Assembly: GCA_002205965.3 (NCBI GenBank)
Contig: NADL03000026.1
Coordinates: 62,001 to 126,000 of the forward strand
Source: Kappaphycus alvarezii
Taxonomy: Eukaryota > Rhodophyta > Florideophyceae > Gigartinales > Solieriaceae
DNA: 64,000 nt
Direction: 5' to 3'
Shown here: positions 10,353 through 21,172 of the stretch, one piece after another
Layout: each line of letters starts with the position of its first letter
Numbering within the stretch: the first letter of the stretch is position 1
Notes under the pieces: model-generated
The model's input: the letters and a program-made list of their open reading frames with translations, nothing else
What the model was told of the DNA's origin: nothing
The model's database searches: none
Position numbers and translations under genes: made by a program

Positions 10353-12650
10353 CTAGGACCAAATTACCGTGCTGAGACGTTGATAGATACGTCGGCGGAT
10401 CACACTGTCGGTCGTGCGGTAGCGGCGGGAGATGAGGTGGATACAGTCTTCGAGGAGGCGGATAGTGGCAAGGGAGGGTGCGCCGAGCGAGTGGAAGGCC
10501 ACCGGTTTGAACCGGAAGCCGATAGCTCGGGACCAGGTCGAGAAGGGGCGCAACTGGAAATCTTTCGCTACAAGTCCGAGATCTTCGAGCGAAATTTGGG
10601 CAACAGTGACTGATGTTTTGTAGGTCGATGTGCGTCTACTTCTGTACGGGATGGTCGTCAAAGGATGTCCTACGAGGGATTACGGGGTGCTCATGTTGAG
10701 AAAGACCCTCGCCGTGACACGGAATGCGAGCAAGAAGGGCGGTGGCATTACTCGACCAGATAGCATAGCTGAGGCGCTGCAACAGTTGGCCCTCGGCATA
10801 ATTGGATTAGCCCGCAGACCGAGACACGATATATTTGCCACAGTTGTGGATAACTTGTCGCGAACGGGTAGACAGGGCACCACGTGTATCAGAATCTAGG
10901 GGAACAAAATGCCACTAGACATGTGGGGACGGATCCGTGTCGCTGGGCAGGAGCGCGTCAAGCACCATCCCGGCATGTGACCGAAGTTTGGCGCCGTCGG
11001 CTAGTTCGACAGCGCCAGCGCACTTCTGCGCTGCATAGCGTATCAAGCCTGGAACGAACGGTGAGTGGACCGTAATTTCATACGCTTTTGGTTTGTCGGA
11101 GAAGCACCATGGACAGGCGGCGAGGTTGAACGAGAATGTTAGCAGGGCGATGGGCAGTACCAGGGAAGCCAACTGGAAGGGGACCTCCAGTTGGCACCCT
11201 AGACCGGCGGGCTTGGATACATGTCTGGTGAACAAGTTGCGGATGGTGTTGCGGCGGTGCGCAACGCCAAAACCAGATTTGCAAAGAGAAGCATGGTCGC
11301 CGTGAGGGTGCATCTGAATGTGACAATGACGGCATTGGATCAGCGAGCTCTAATCCTCGTATGCGGGGAGGTCTATGTGTCGGCGAAACATAACAGACCA
11401 GATATCATTGCTGACATGAGAAATGGAGGAAGGGTGAGCGGTGAGGAAAGCGCAGGCGCCGGGGTAGAGGAGTTGCGGCGGGCGCGGAGTTGAAGAGACG
11501 CTGCGCTGTGGGCGGAGGGGTTTGGTTGAGCGTGCCAGAGATCATCTTCCCAAAAGGTGCGGGCGTCAGTGGACTGGATCACCTGGAGGAGGAGAGGGTA
11601 CGGAAGGAGAGGGCGTTGGATCAAGACCCCGGACTCGAAACTACTGAGACCTGAAGTGCCACTCGGAGCCAAGAGGGCGGAGGCGTTCTGGCAGGAGGTT
11701 GACAAATCCTCGCATGGGCATGCGTGCGATGCGACGGTACAAGTCTGGCGAGCGATTCCAGGGGTGCCATCTCTGAACTCGGAAGAGTTAATCAGGCTGT
11801 CGGCATAAGGCGCATGGATTATTTGTGTAGCGGTTGGAATCCATGGTCGCCAAACCGGATTGGGAGATAGACCTGATCGCGCGCGGTCGGGGTGAGGAGG
11901 CCGTTGCAAAGCGGGAGTAGGCCTCCATCTGTCTTCTTCGAAGCGGGAAGCAAAGGGGAAGGAAACGGTCGGGGGAGTGAGCTGGAAAATGTATTGAACT
12001 CTGCAGACAAAGGCACAAGCATGATGGAGGTGAAATCGTGTGCACGCGTCTGGTACGGTGTCCAATAGAGACCAGGCTCATCTGCGTTTCTCGATGGATA
12101 ACTGAAGGTGTTGGCACACATACTCGGGGGAACCCAGGGGGGGCGAGAGCATATGATGCCAGGGCCAGAGACCAATAAGACGGACACGGTCGCGGTAAGG
12201 GCACTGAGACGGGTCGGGCACATCGTGAGCTACACGACACGAGATTTTGCAGAATTGATCTGAAATTGGACTTTGGACCCAAATGTCTGCAAGATCTGCC
12301 GTGCTTTGACAACCTCCAGGATGCGGTCCATTAGAGTACCATCTTCAGCATACCAGCGGTTGAGGAGGAGGCCACACTCGGCCGACACTCTGCGGGTGAG
12401 TGACAGAAGGACGACTGAGAAAAGTAGCATGCCAGCGGGGTCCCCTATCGTCAGGAGTCTTCCTGCCTAGAAAAGGACACACGGGGTGTGGATTGCAGAA
12501 TGAGAGGGAGGGGAGCGCGGCCATGCACCATGCTAGTAAGCCTGGCCAGGGAGGGGGCACGGGAGGGAAGGGCATGAAGGGTGGGGACCATGAGCGTATC
12601 CATGCCAGGTGGCCCAGATAGGGAGGCGTGATCGTTGCTGACTGTGCGCG
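10353..12650 (-). mobile_element. 5'-truncated retroelement: RT palm through C-terminal GDHA/RHN domain, degenerate
   Basis: Reading the minus strand from high to low coordinates: RT motif GDPAGMLLFSVVLLSL (about 12430), catalytic box RWYAEDGTLM (about 12355-12330), FQINSAKSRVV (thumb border), LPIRFGDHGF (about 11845), then the zinc-like cluster with GDHASLC (about 11300), HRRNTIRN, LGCQLEVP, RPANILV, AYEITVHSPF (about 11080) and the terminal GFRFKPVAFHSLGAPS...VIRRRIYQRLS near 10470-10360. The order and spacing match the copy at 8936-9676. The RT fingers are missing: upstream of about 12650 there is only proline-rich sequence. The canonical Y-x-D-D is Y-A-E-D, so the copy is probably catalytically dead. 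Multiple frame changes and stops. A short GTACTGTACTGTACTGTAC tract (12928-12946) lies just outside the 5' end. Confidence 0.7.
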
Positions 12651-12927
12651 CTTGGTAGGAGGGGAGGAGGTGCCCACATATTCAGCAGGGGCGGAAAAAG
12701 CCGGGGGAGTCCCTGAGCTTTTGGTTCCGCTAAGGGTTGTGACGGGAGAGACAGAGGCCGCAGCGGATGGAGTGGGGGCGACGGAAGGAGCAGCCGGAGA
12801 AGTGGGGCTCCGACGCCTGGGAGAAGAACGCGGGCGGGGACGGAATAGCTTACGATGGAAACCGTAGGGGAGGGCGCTCCGGGTGACACAAAATACGCTA
12901 GTACAGAATTTGTTTATCACAGATATT

Positions 12928-12946
12928 GTACTGTACTGTACTGTAC
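12928..12946. repeat. GTACTGTACTGTACTGTAC tract
   Basis: Tandem CTGTA pentamers, the reverse complement of the TACAG tracts near 3.2 kb, located just upstream (in element orientation) of the truncated retroelement. Confidence 0.85.
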
Positions 12947-13137
12947 GCACTACTGCGTGAAAAAAACGTACTTGGACGTACAAGAATCAAACTTAAAATT
13001 AAAATGGCGTCGTAAATGAATCCTCTAACTACAAAACGAGGAGTATCTTTACACCGTACAGTAACCTTACGTAGTAACCTTACAAAAACGCAGGTACTTT
13101 TCTGCTGGACTTTGCAGATATAGCTGTAAGCTGAGCG

Positions 13138-13203
13138 GAATTCAAGATTACAGTAAAAAATTAAAATGGAATTCAAGATCCATTTTACTGTAATCTTGAA
13201 TTC
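13138..13203. repeat. Perfect 21-bp inverted repeat with nested inner stem
   Basis: The left arm 13138-13158 begins GAATTCAAGATTACAG; the right arm 13183-13203 is its exact reverse complement. Between them AAAATGGA and TCCATTTT form a second inner stem, and GGAATTCAAGAT is repeated directly. The unit can form a long cruciform. It could be a small foldback element. Confidence 0.8.
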
Positions 13204-14520
13204 GTGACACTCACCATGAAGGCTTACTGTAATCGACTGACCGAAAGTAGTGTTACTCAACTCTATTATGGGTTTAATTTTTGTTCAAAGATGTGGAAAC
13301 TTTTTACTTTTTGAATACAAATCTAATTTCCCGCGATGATATAATCATCGGGGGACAAACAATACTGTACTGCTAAATTCCACGCTGGACTGAAGAAGTT
13401 ACCCAACACAATGGTGGAACGTCGAAACTGCTCTCGCACACTAATAAACCACACTTTTCTGTAACACATAGCAACTATCATAACAATTCTTGTTACCAAC
13501 GTCGCTAACCGCGTCACGGATACTAAGACATGCCCCAAGTGCTGTTCTTCTGATACCTCCTTTGTTATCCAGATGGACGGTACGATTCCTGTTACAACAT
13601 CCCTATCGCTTGGAAAAGCAATCAGCCCTGCTGCAGGTAGAATTCCCTCAAACAGGTCAGATGGTCGCATCATGTGTTGAGACTGGAGGCCATACGTGTT
13701 CATTCCGTTTAAAGAAAATCATTCACCAACTGGACGTCTACGCAGTACAAAGTCTCACGGGTGATGCAGGTCGCTGTTTTTTTGAAAAGAGGAATACTCC
13801 GAGGATGTATTTCGAAAGACTTTGGGCAGACTGAAATGACGGCACGCCTGTCGGAGCTCTGACTGGTGTGCACCCTGCCATTGAATGTGCAGTGACTGCC
13901 TTGAACTCGTGGACATTATGAGGTGGATTCATTCTCGTCACGAGGACAGTCGTAGAATTGCGTCGCAAGAGTTGTAAGGAGAGTAGCGCAGTCACACGCC
14001 CGTGACCCATATGCGCGTTGATTCTCTGACCAGAACCAAATCAATAATTCCACCGGTTGCTGCGTTTGCGTGAGACTTGGATCGAAATAACCATAACAAA
14101 TAAAGAATCATAACATGAAATCATTATAAATCAAGAACAAATGGTGGCTTGTGATTGGGCCATGAAGGATGAATGGAGGGCGTTAGGCGGGAGAACAAGT
14201 GACGACTTGAGGGACCAGAAGTTGTAGCTAAGGTTTCCAAGTTGTCGGTTATATAGACCTGTTCTACGGGTTCTGATCGCACGCCAAGTCTTCGAGCAAC
14301 GGTAAGCTCCCAACGTGGCCCTATCTCGAGTGGCTTACAGCCCAGCGGATGCAAATGCAACAGAGATGCAGACGTGAAGCGTGACTTGCTTCCAAGTTGT
14401 GGATCACAGCCACGTCGAAGCCCCCTTATCATATTCACCCATAATTTTCCAATCATTCCACCGAATTAAAACAATAGAGAAAACCAAATGTACCGGAGGT
14501 ACGTGATAACGAGAGTGAGG

Positions 14521-15420
14521 TCACAGCAAGTGACCGAAGAAAAAGAACGAATCATCACATTGCATCACCCTAGCATCCAGATAGGACTCGCGGAATGTGC
14601 GTCCAGCGACCAATCCCCATATCAATATCGATATTCTTGAACCCCAATCGCTGCACATTCGATGCGGCACCCATGCGCAGCGAGTGCGAGGACCAAGAAA
14701 CTTGAGGCGGAGGTGTAACTTGAGCACGAGCGAGACAAAACTGGAGCCAAAGAGTAATGGTTCTTGCGCTAGTAGAAAGACGAGTCCCAGGTAAAGCCCA
14801 ATAATATTTGCTCCAGATCGGTTCGAGCGGCTAGTAGTATCATAACGACAGACCAGTCGATCAGCGAGTATCGAAGCGAGATTTCGGCGGTAAGCAAGAG
14901 TATGAGCAACCCGGTTACGATTCTTGCGTAGCGCGATGGCGATGTTGATTGAATCCGGAGTGACAGTGATGTTGGTCAGCAACAGACACCCCAGCTTCGC
15001 CACGTTCAAAGAAAATGTAGCTGACGAGTACAGCAGGCGTTGTAAAATTCAGATCAGTGTCCGGAGACGCGAGTGCGAGAGCGAAGATTCGACGAGCAAC
15101 TGAGCTTGGCAGAGCACGCCGCTCTGTAAGCGGTCTGAGAGCAACTTTCGGTCCTGTCCCTTGTTGAAAGGCATCCACAGCCAATTGTATGAGTGCCAGA
15201 GACCGCCCAATACGAGTATGCGCCGTAGTGACAGCCGAGATATTGCGTACTGAGCCCGCACTGATCTTTTTTCCTCGAAGAGCCAACCCAGATACCGAAG
15301 GACAGCGCCTTCATTTCCAGAGAGCGGTCAATACCATCTTGAGAGCAGAATAAGCCATTTCTTCCACAAAATTTCATTTGATCTCCACGTGTTCGGTGCT
15401 CTCGCTTTCGGCATAAGACG
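14521..15420 (-). pseudogene. Tyrosine recombinase of DIRS/Crypton type, frameshifted
   Basis: The N-terminal SAM-like core-binding part reads GKKISAGSVRN...SAVTTAHTRIG (about 15270-15200) and ERRALPSSVARRIFALALAS; the catalytic part continues AVLVSYIFF, then NVAKLGCLLLTNITVTPDSI and IALRKNRNRVA (about 15010-14900), and ends with HSLRMGAASN (H-x2-R box, about 14690-14660), GRW and ESYLDA with the likely nucleophilic Tyr (about 14580). These are the R, HxxR, W and Y positions of tyrosine recombinases, although the first Arg is not clear in the FF...LGCLLL segment. At least two frame changes. Such enzymes integrate DIRS-type retrotransposons or Crypton DNA transposons. An RT C-terminal fragment of the same orientation lies directly upstream (15658-16200). 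Confidence 0.65.
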
Positions 15421-15657
15421 AGCGATCGTAGTACCCCAGTAGTTGCCCAGCCCTAGCTACTGTAAGCACCGATTGTTGTAGCGTGACAGCAGAGGTAGAG
15501 TCCGGGCTTCTTCTGCTAGATTTTCCAGACGGCCAATTTCACCGCCGCCAATCCCGTCCGTGAAGAAAGTCTGCGTGTACAGAACAAAAGTATTTTTGCA
15601 GTTTTATAATTGCTCCTTTTCTTGTCCCTTTCGAGCGTTACGTCCGCTGCCCTGACT
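15421..15657. other. Gap between RT fragment and recombinase
   Basis: About 240 bp with no clear motif. It separates the RT C-terminal fragment from the recombinase, both read on the minus strand. Confidence 0.35.
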
Positions 15658-16200
15658 TTATTTGGTTAGCCTTCCACCCACAACCTCTCCACCTAAGGTT
15701 CTCCGGGAGATCCCTGAGATACGCCGAGGTGCGAGGTGCTTGCTATAATGCATGGTAACACTAAAAGCGGCACACTCGACTGCATCCCCGTGCGACCGGG
15801 GCTCGACGGCAGGATGCCTTGCGCCTAGGCTCAGGTCGTTAATTAGTAGGGTGACCTGGTCATCGTGGCGGACGATCCGTTGCGCTCCGTACCTGCAGTG
15901 GATCAAGTGGTCGCCGTGGACGTCCACTGTTTCCGGGCAACCGACTCTTGGACAAGGGGTTCCTTGCTCGAAGAGCGGGGCTTGGCAATAGTATTTGAAC
16001 CACACCGAGAAATGTCGTGTGCGTATTGCGGTTTCAAGCCTGTTGTGGGAGGGCAATGGACCCATTCCGTGGCACCTGGGAGACTCATTGAGGCCCTGAA
16101 GGCCTGTGTACGGCAACTACCCACCGGAAGCCCTTCATATATTGCAGCATTGACTGCGTCAATCAGTGTCTTTTGCGATGGAGGGTTAGAGCAAAAACGG
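15658..16200 (-). pseudogene. RT C-terminal fragment with CPRVGC...GDHLIHC...RHD motif
   Basis: In two frames the minus strand reads FRASMSLPGATEWVHCPP (about 16090-16050), then FKYYCQAPLFEQGTPCPRVGC, ETVDVHGDHLIHC, RYGAQRIVRHDDQVTLLIND and HPAVEPRS (about 16000-15790). This is the same Cys-GDH-Cys-RHN arrangement as at 8936 and 11300 but only distantly similar in sequence, so it is a separate subfamily. The usual following DVTV/K segment is not visible on this strand. A plus-strand copy carrying exactly that next segment starts head-to-head at about 16190. Confidence 0.65.
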
Positions 16201-16582
16201 ACATCAACGCAACGGGCGCCACTGGCGGCACCGATTACTTCGATGTGACCTTCGTGAACCCGCTGGCCCCTTCTCACCTCAGAATGAGAACCTTCAACCC
16301 CCTTACCAGCTTGAACGCAGCCCACGCGGACAAGCTCCGAAAATACCAGGGATTCTTAGCCAGCTTACCTGGCAGGAACAGACTCGTGCCCGTTCCTATC
16401 TCCACACTCGGGTGGTGGCATCACGAAGCGTTCCGCCACATCACGGAGGTAGCCCGAGCAGTCGCCAACCGAGCCTGGACCAATACTCCAGGGTGAGGAC
16501 AATTCTCCTCCAACGACAAGCGGCGTTGATGGTCACTTCCAACGCAGCCTGCTTGTCAACCGGTCTACCAGCTACTTTCTAG
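16190..16582 (+). pseudogene. RT extreme C-terminal fragment (FDVTFVNPL...GWW...QRQAALM)
   Basis: The open frame reads TDYFDVTFVNPLAPS, NAAHADKLRKYQGFL, LVPVPISTLGWWHHEAFRHI and VARAVANRAW; after a frame change near 16495 it continues TILLQRQAALMVTSNAACL and stops at about 16580. These correspond to the DVTV-K-PF-E-GGW-R-L-N blocks that end this RT class. It is oriented opposite to the adjacent GDHLIHC fragment, so an inversion or two independent insertions joined here. Confidence 0.6.
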
Positions 16583-17274
16583 GTGGTACACACGCTCAAG
16601 CACTTGCAATATAGGTCCCGGCAATGGTTTGATTACAAATACAGAGGACTTCCAACCTTTCCATTACTCGCAGTAAACCAAACCCATTCGACTGTAAGCC
16701 CCATTCACCCATTCAAGTAAAACCAATTTTCCCCTCGACTGCATTACTGTATACTGCAAAAGGCCGCAGGTATCTGCTGAGTGATGACTGGTCGGGCACG
16801 AGACGTGACATTGCCAGGGTTATTGCCGACCTTCACGTCATTCTTTTGTCAGTCATCGGTCACTGACCGGAGATTCTGAGTCAAGGTCGAATTGGGACGG
16901 ATTTCATGGCTCCAACAGTCACCATCCCAACATTGGTTTGCATTAGTAAACAAGCTTTCCAATAAAAACAAAAGAATTAAAAGTATTTTACAGTTTTCAT
17001 CACGTAACAGATCGAGAGAATCGATGAAAGTAGAAACCTGTTCGAATCTGACTAATCCAGCCTAGCCAATACCAAGCGGCAGGGCCCCGCCACGGCTCCA
17101 ACTTTGTGCAGATCGGTCACGGTCACAGATTCACGGAATCGCCAGGTCTTTACGCGGTCGCAAATCCCTGCCTCATCTCGCAAGAGGTTACTTTCCGCAC
17201 ACATTATCACGCGCCTCGATACACAAGACTCTACACACGGGGCATTCTGTGAGTCGTACACAACTTGTGTGCAC
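16583..17274. other. Spacer upstream of TBCE
   Basis: No gene supported. An A/T-rich stretch lies at 16960-16990. C-rich leader-like sequence precedes the TBCE start codon at 17275. Confidence 0.4.
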
Positions 17275-18891
17275 ATGGCTTCAACCGTTGAGGGTATGTG
17301 TGGGACATCATGTGGTGGTAATACAGCGACGGTGGCTGTGCCGGTAGTTGCGGCGGTGCAGTTGAATGACCGGGTGCAACATAAGGGTGGGCGTGGAACG
17401 GTTCGGTATATTGGAAGTGTGGAGTCGCATGGTGATCAGATATGGTATGGGATTGAATGGGATGATGAGACGCGTGGGAAACATGATGGGGTGGTAGAGG
17501 GTAAGCGATATTTCCAGACGCGGCATGAGACGGGGGGTAGTTTTGTCAAGGCGAGTAAGTTGGAGACGCGGGGTGTTTATTTGTTGGATGCGGTGATGGA
17601 GCGGTATGTGAGGGAGGCGGGGGATGTGAGTTACAAGGAGGAGAAACATGTGGTTGGGGGGTTGGTGGGGTGGTGGAGTTTCGGATGGGGAGTTTGGGGG
17701 GAAGATAGAAGGTTTGGAGAGGGTGGATGTGAGTGGGATGGGGGTTGGATGGATTGGACAAGGGGTTGGGAAGGTATTGAGTTGTGTGAAGGAGTTGAGG
17801 GTTGGGAGGAGTTTGTTTGGAAAGATTGGGGTGGTTGTGGAGATTTTGAAGGAGTTTCCAGGGATTGAAGTGTTGGATTTGAGGGAGAACGTGTTGCAAG
17901 GGGAGAGGTTGGAGGGGGTGGGCGGAGGAAAGGTGATGAAGGAGATTATTTTAAACGGATGTGTTGTGAGCGTGAAGGGGGTGGAGGAGATTGTGAGAGT
18001 GGTGGGGGGTGTGAAAGAGCTGCGGTTGCATGGGTGTGGATTGAGGGGTTGATGGGGTGGGAGGCTGAGGTGGGTTTTGAGATGGTGGAGGTGGTGGATT
18101 TGGATGGGAATTGCATAGGGTGGGAGGACGTGGTAGGAGTGTTGGGGAAAATGAGCAGGCTTCGAGAGCTGTATGTGAGTCGGAATGGACTGGAGGACTG
18201 GGAGGGCGGGTTTGAGGGGTTGTTTAAGAGACTGGAAGTGTTGAGTGTGGAGGAAAATAAGATTAAGGGGTGGGGAGTGGTGGAGGGGTTGAGGAGTGTG
18301 AGAAGATTGAGAAGGCTGAGGGTGAAAGGAAACGGGTTTATGACAAGGGGATGTATGGGGGTAAGTGGAAGGATGGTGACGATTGGAAAGTTGGGAAATT
18401 TGGAGGTGTTGGATGGGAGTAGCGTGGGGAAAGATGAAAGGGTTTACGCGGAGAGAAGGTACTTGGGAGTTGTGATTGCAAAGGAGATGAGAGAGTTGGG
18501 AGAGGAGCAGGGGGGAAGAAGGCATGGACGGATGGAGGAGTTGCGGAGAAAGTATGGTGATGTTGAATTAGGCAAGTGGGGAGATGGCAGAGGCGGGAGT
18601 TTGCGGCAGGGATTGGTCAAGGTGATGATGACAAGAGGAAAGGCGGAGGAGAAGGTTCATGTGGTGCGGTGGATGCCGGTGGGAGTTGAAATGGAGAGAG
18701 TGAAGAGGGTGGCAGAGAGATTGTTAAGAATGGATTGCTCTGAGCGGATTTACGTCAAGGTTGGAGATCGGACGGAATCTGTTGAAGATCAAAGCCGTCA
18801 TCTTTCGTTTTGGCTTGGTGGTTCGGGCCGCAATGCTTCTAGTCGGCAGTCGGACCAATGTATTGAATTTTGTGCGACCGCTCCAAGTTAG
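17275..18891 (+). CDS. TBCE: Tubulin-folding cofactor E (CAP-Gly, LRR, ubiquitin-like)
   Basis: Cytosolic chaperone that binds alpha-tubulin and, with cofactors C and D, assembles or disassembles the tubulin heterodimer. From the ATG at 17275 a CAP-Gly domain spans about residues 25-100: RVQHKGGRGTVRYIGSV, WYGIEWDDETRGKHDG, YFQTRHETGGSFVKASKL. Leucine-rich repeats follow in two further frames: GIEVLDLRENVL, MKEIILNGC, VKELRLHGCGL (17860-18050), then MVEVVDLDGNCI, LRELYVSRNGL, LEVLSVEENKI, LRRLRVKGNGF (18080-18350) and the LRR cap NLEVLDGSSVGKDERVYAERRYL. The C-terminal part has the weak ubiquitin-like look of TBCE. Frame changes near 17690 and 18040. Length about 530 codons is normal. The coding strand is extremely G-rich from 17290 on, leaving a 405-codon antisense open frame that is not a gene. 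Confidence 0.9.
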
Positions 18892-19747
18892 TATGAATTT
18901 CAGTGCTTCATATCTGGGAGAGGCTTGGAAACATGCGGACGACTGTAATGTCCCTGCTGTGTTTGTACTGTACTGTACAGTACAGTCCATCATACCGAAC
19001 AGTGCAGTACAAGACCTGCAGGTGAATGGCGGATCCCGCCCAATAATTACCGTAGTTTTTGATTATTATCCCAAGGCGGCTGCACTAGCGCTGCCGAATT
19101 GCACTCGTGCCAAGGTGGAGATACCAGTGTATGGCTATCCGTAACTTGCAACGAATTACGACAACGCACTTCCCGATAACGCTGCACACTCTGCCGTTTA
19201 ATCCTGCAACAGTCATTGACTGTCTACCAATCGAATTCTGTACTGCACATGTAGATTAAAATGATCACACACTGTCCAAACTACTCGGTCAAATGGCACC
19301 GGTATATTTTTGAATATTCGTCGACTTTTCATGCTGCATGCATCAATTTTTCCCTTTTTCAATACAAACCTATTTCCCAATCATGCACAAAACTAGCCCT
19401 GGGGCAGCTCATTTCACTTTTTCTTGAAATAGCGCTGATGGTATAGCACAAAATGAAATAGCGGAATATGAATGGACCAAAACGGGCGCACTGCACAAAA
19501 TTTGTAGACACTACAGCACGATTTCCAGGAAATCGAAGTATTCTACAGCTGCCAAATCCACGGCATCCACGGCATTGCCACAGATACGAATAACACTTAA
19601 CCGTCTACCACCAGTTGCACTGTTTACTGTACCAATCATGCCTACATCATCTGCAAGTCTCGCCCGCCGCAAGTCGCTGTCATCGCATTCGTTTCCGTTT
19701 TTCGCTTCAACCCCTCCTGGTTTTTTCACCCTCTCTCCCCACTCAAT
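18892..19747. other. Spacer between TBCE and the zinc-finger gene
   Basis: It holds a TGTACTGTACTGTACAGTAC tract at 18964-18986, which switches from CTGTA to TACAG and is thus a true palindrome. The last 150 bp before 19748 are pyrimidine-rich. No gene supported. Confidence 0.5.
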
Positions 19748-21172
19748 ATGGGTACTCCGAATCGCCGAGATCAATGTGTGTCATGTGCATACCCTATCGA
19801 TGCAGACGGCGATGTGCTCTCCGTCCTTTCTCGTATCAAAGGAATGATGAACCACGTCGGCTACACCGTCGAACACCTTTCCCTCGACGACGCCGCCAAC
19901 AACTCAATGAACATTTCCCTTACCCTCCGCCCCAACAATTCCTTAAACGTCCTCGCCCCGCCTCCGAAAGTTCCAACCCCCTTCCAAACGAGCCAGCCTT
20001 CCCGCCCAAGGATGTCGTCGTTGTGTCTCTTCCTGCTGCTCCTCAAACTCTCTTTGCAGAGCAAACGCTTGCAATCATCGCAACGAAGAAGTCTCCAAAC
20101 CGATCCCACACTCACCATCCCACCGTTGCCGCCACCACAAACATACACATCATCATCACTCCCATTCCCACTCCCGCCATCCTCACAACCCGCGCCCATC
20201 CTCTCACCCCGGCCCGTCTCACGCCCCGTTAACACAGCCCGAGGCCACGTTCCGGACCCCGCTGTCGCTCCTGCACCGCCTCAAAGAATCACACCGACTT
20301 TCCACATCCCCCCCGCATCATACGGGCCCCCCGTCTCAGATCCATGATGTACGCAACCCGTTCATCCAAAGACCTCGCTTCCTCAACCACATCCGGCCGC
20401 TGTCGTCGATCCCTCGCATCCGCACCATCACAACCAGGCCCTCGCCCTTCATGCGCCGCCGTTCCACCTACCCCCGTTCAAGGCCACCCCGCCGTTGCCG
20501 CCGCCCAACACCCCGTCCCACAACAAAAGGATGGTTGGACGACATCTACGCCTCCTCCTGCCGATGCGTTTGATAAGACCCCTCGCTTGTCTATGGAATT
20601 TGCGGTACCGACCCAGTGCCTTCCAGAAGCGCTCCAAAGCCACCTAGTGAGCCCCGTGACCATGAAAGCCACAAGTCTAAAACGCGTGTTCCACCACGCC
20701 CGCCTCCAGAGTTGTACTGTCATCCTTGTGCACGTCGCTTTGAAACGGAGCTTGAGTTTCGGAAACATCAGTTTTTGGAACATCCTGATGTGAGGGAGGT
20801 GACAAAGACTCCAGGGGGAGGTTCTTATGCTTGATGCATTCTTGTACTCAGAGCTTTGTGAGGCGTCATGTCATGGAGCGTCATTTTAAGACGGTCCATT
20901 TGATGGTGCGTGAATTTGCGTGCCCGAGTTGCAATAAGAGCTTTGCGGATTCTAGTACGCGCGAGGCACATCGCACCGCAGTGCATGAGAAAAAGAAACC
21001 ATGGGTTTGTGACCAGTGTTCCAGCTGTTTTACACAGAGTTCTAGTTTAGGGAAACATAAACGGAGGTTTCACAAGGACACGTTGAATGGGCAAGGACAG
21101 GCCGCGGCAAGGGCGGCCCAAGCAGCATTGAATGCATCCCAGGCTGCACTTTCGGCCACCCGGAAACGTTGA
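19748..21172 (+). CDS. C2H2 zinc-finger protein, four fingers, proline-rich N-terminus
   Basis: Probable nuclear DNA-binding regulator. The start MGTPNRRDQCVSC is followed by a short possibly globular segment (DGDVLSVLSRIKGMMNHVGY) and a long proline/serine-rich low-complexity part (about 19950-20600) that runs through several frames. The C-terminus has four C2H2 fingers: YCHPCARRFETELEFRKH, CTQSFVRRHVMERHFKTVH (its first Cys is lost at a frame change near 20833), FACPSCNKSFADSSTREAH and WVCDQCSSCFTQSSSLGKH. An alanine-rich tail (QAAARAAQAALNASQAALSA) ends at 21172. TGEKP-like linkers are only partly kept. The coding strand is C-rich in the N-terminal half and G-rich over the fingers. Target genes cannot be inferred. 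Confidence 0.8.

Larger units (their letters stand above)
12651..14520. other. Spacer with no supported gene
   Basis: GC content drops after about 12900. It holds the CTGTA tract at 12928-12946 and an inverted repeat at 13138-13203 (listed separately). Open frames on both strands (for example 13323-13703 minus, 14124-14456 minus) have no recognisable domains. Confidence 0.4.

Noticed and set aside
17308-18525. 405-codon open frame antisense to TBCE
   Set aside because: A product of the G-rich coding strand of TBCE; its translation is a Pro/His/Thr/Ser-rich low-complexity string with no domain, and the plus strand has clear CAP-Gly and LRR homology.
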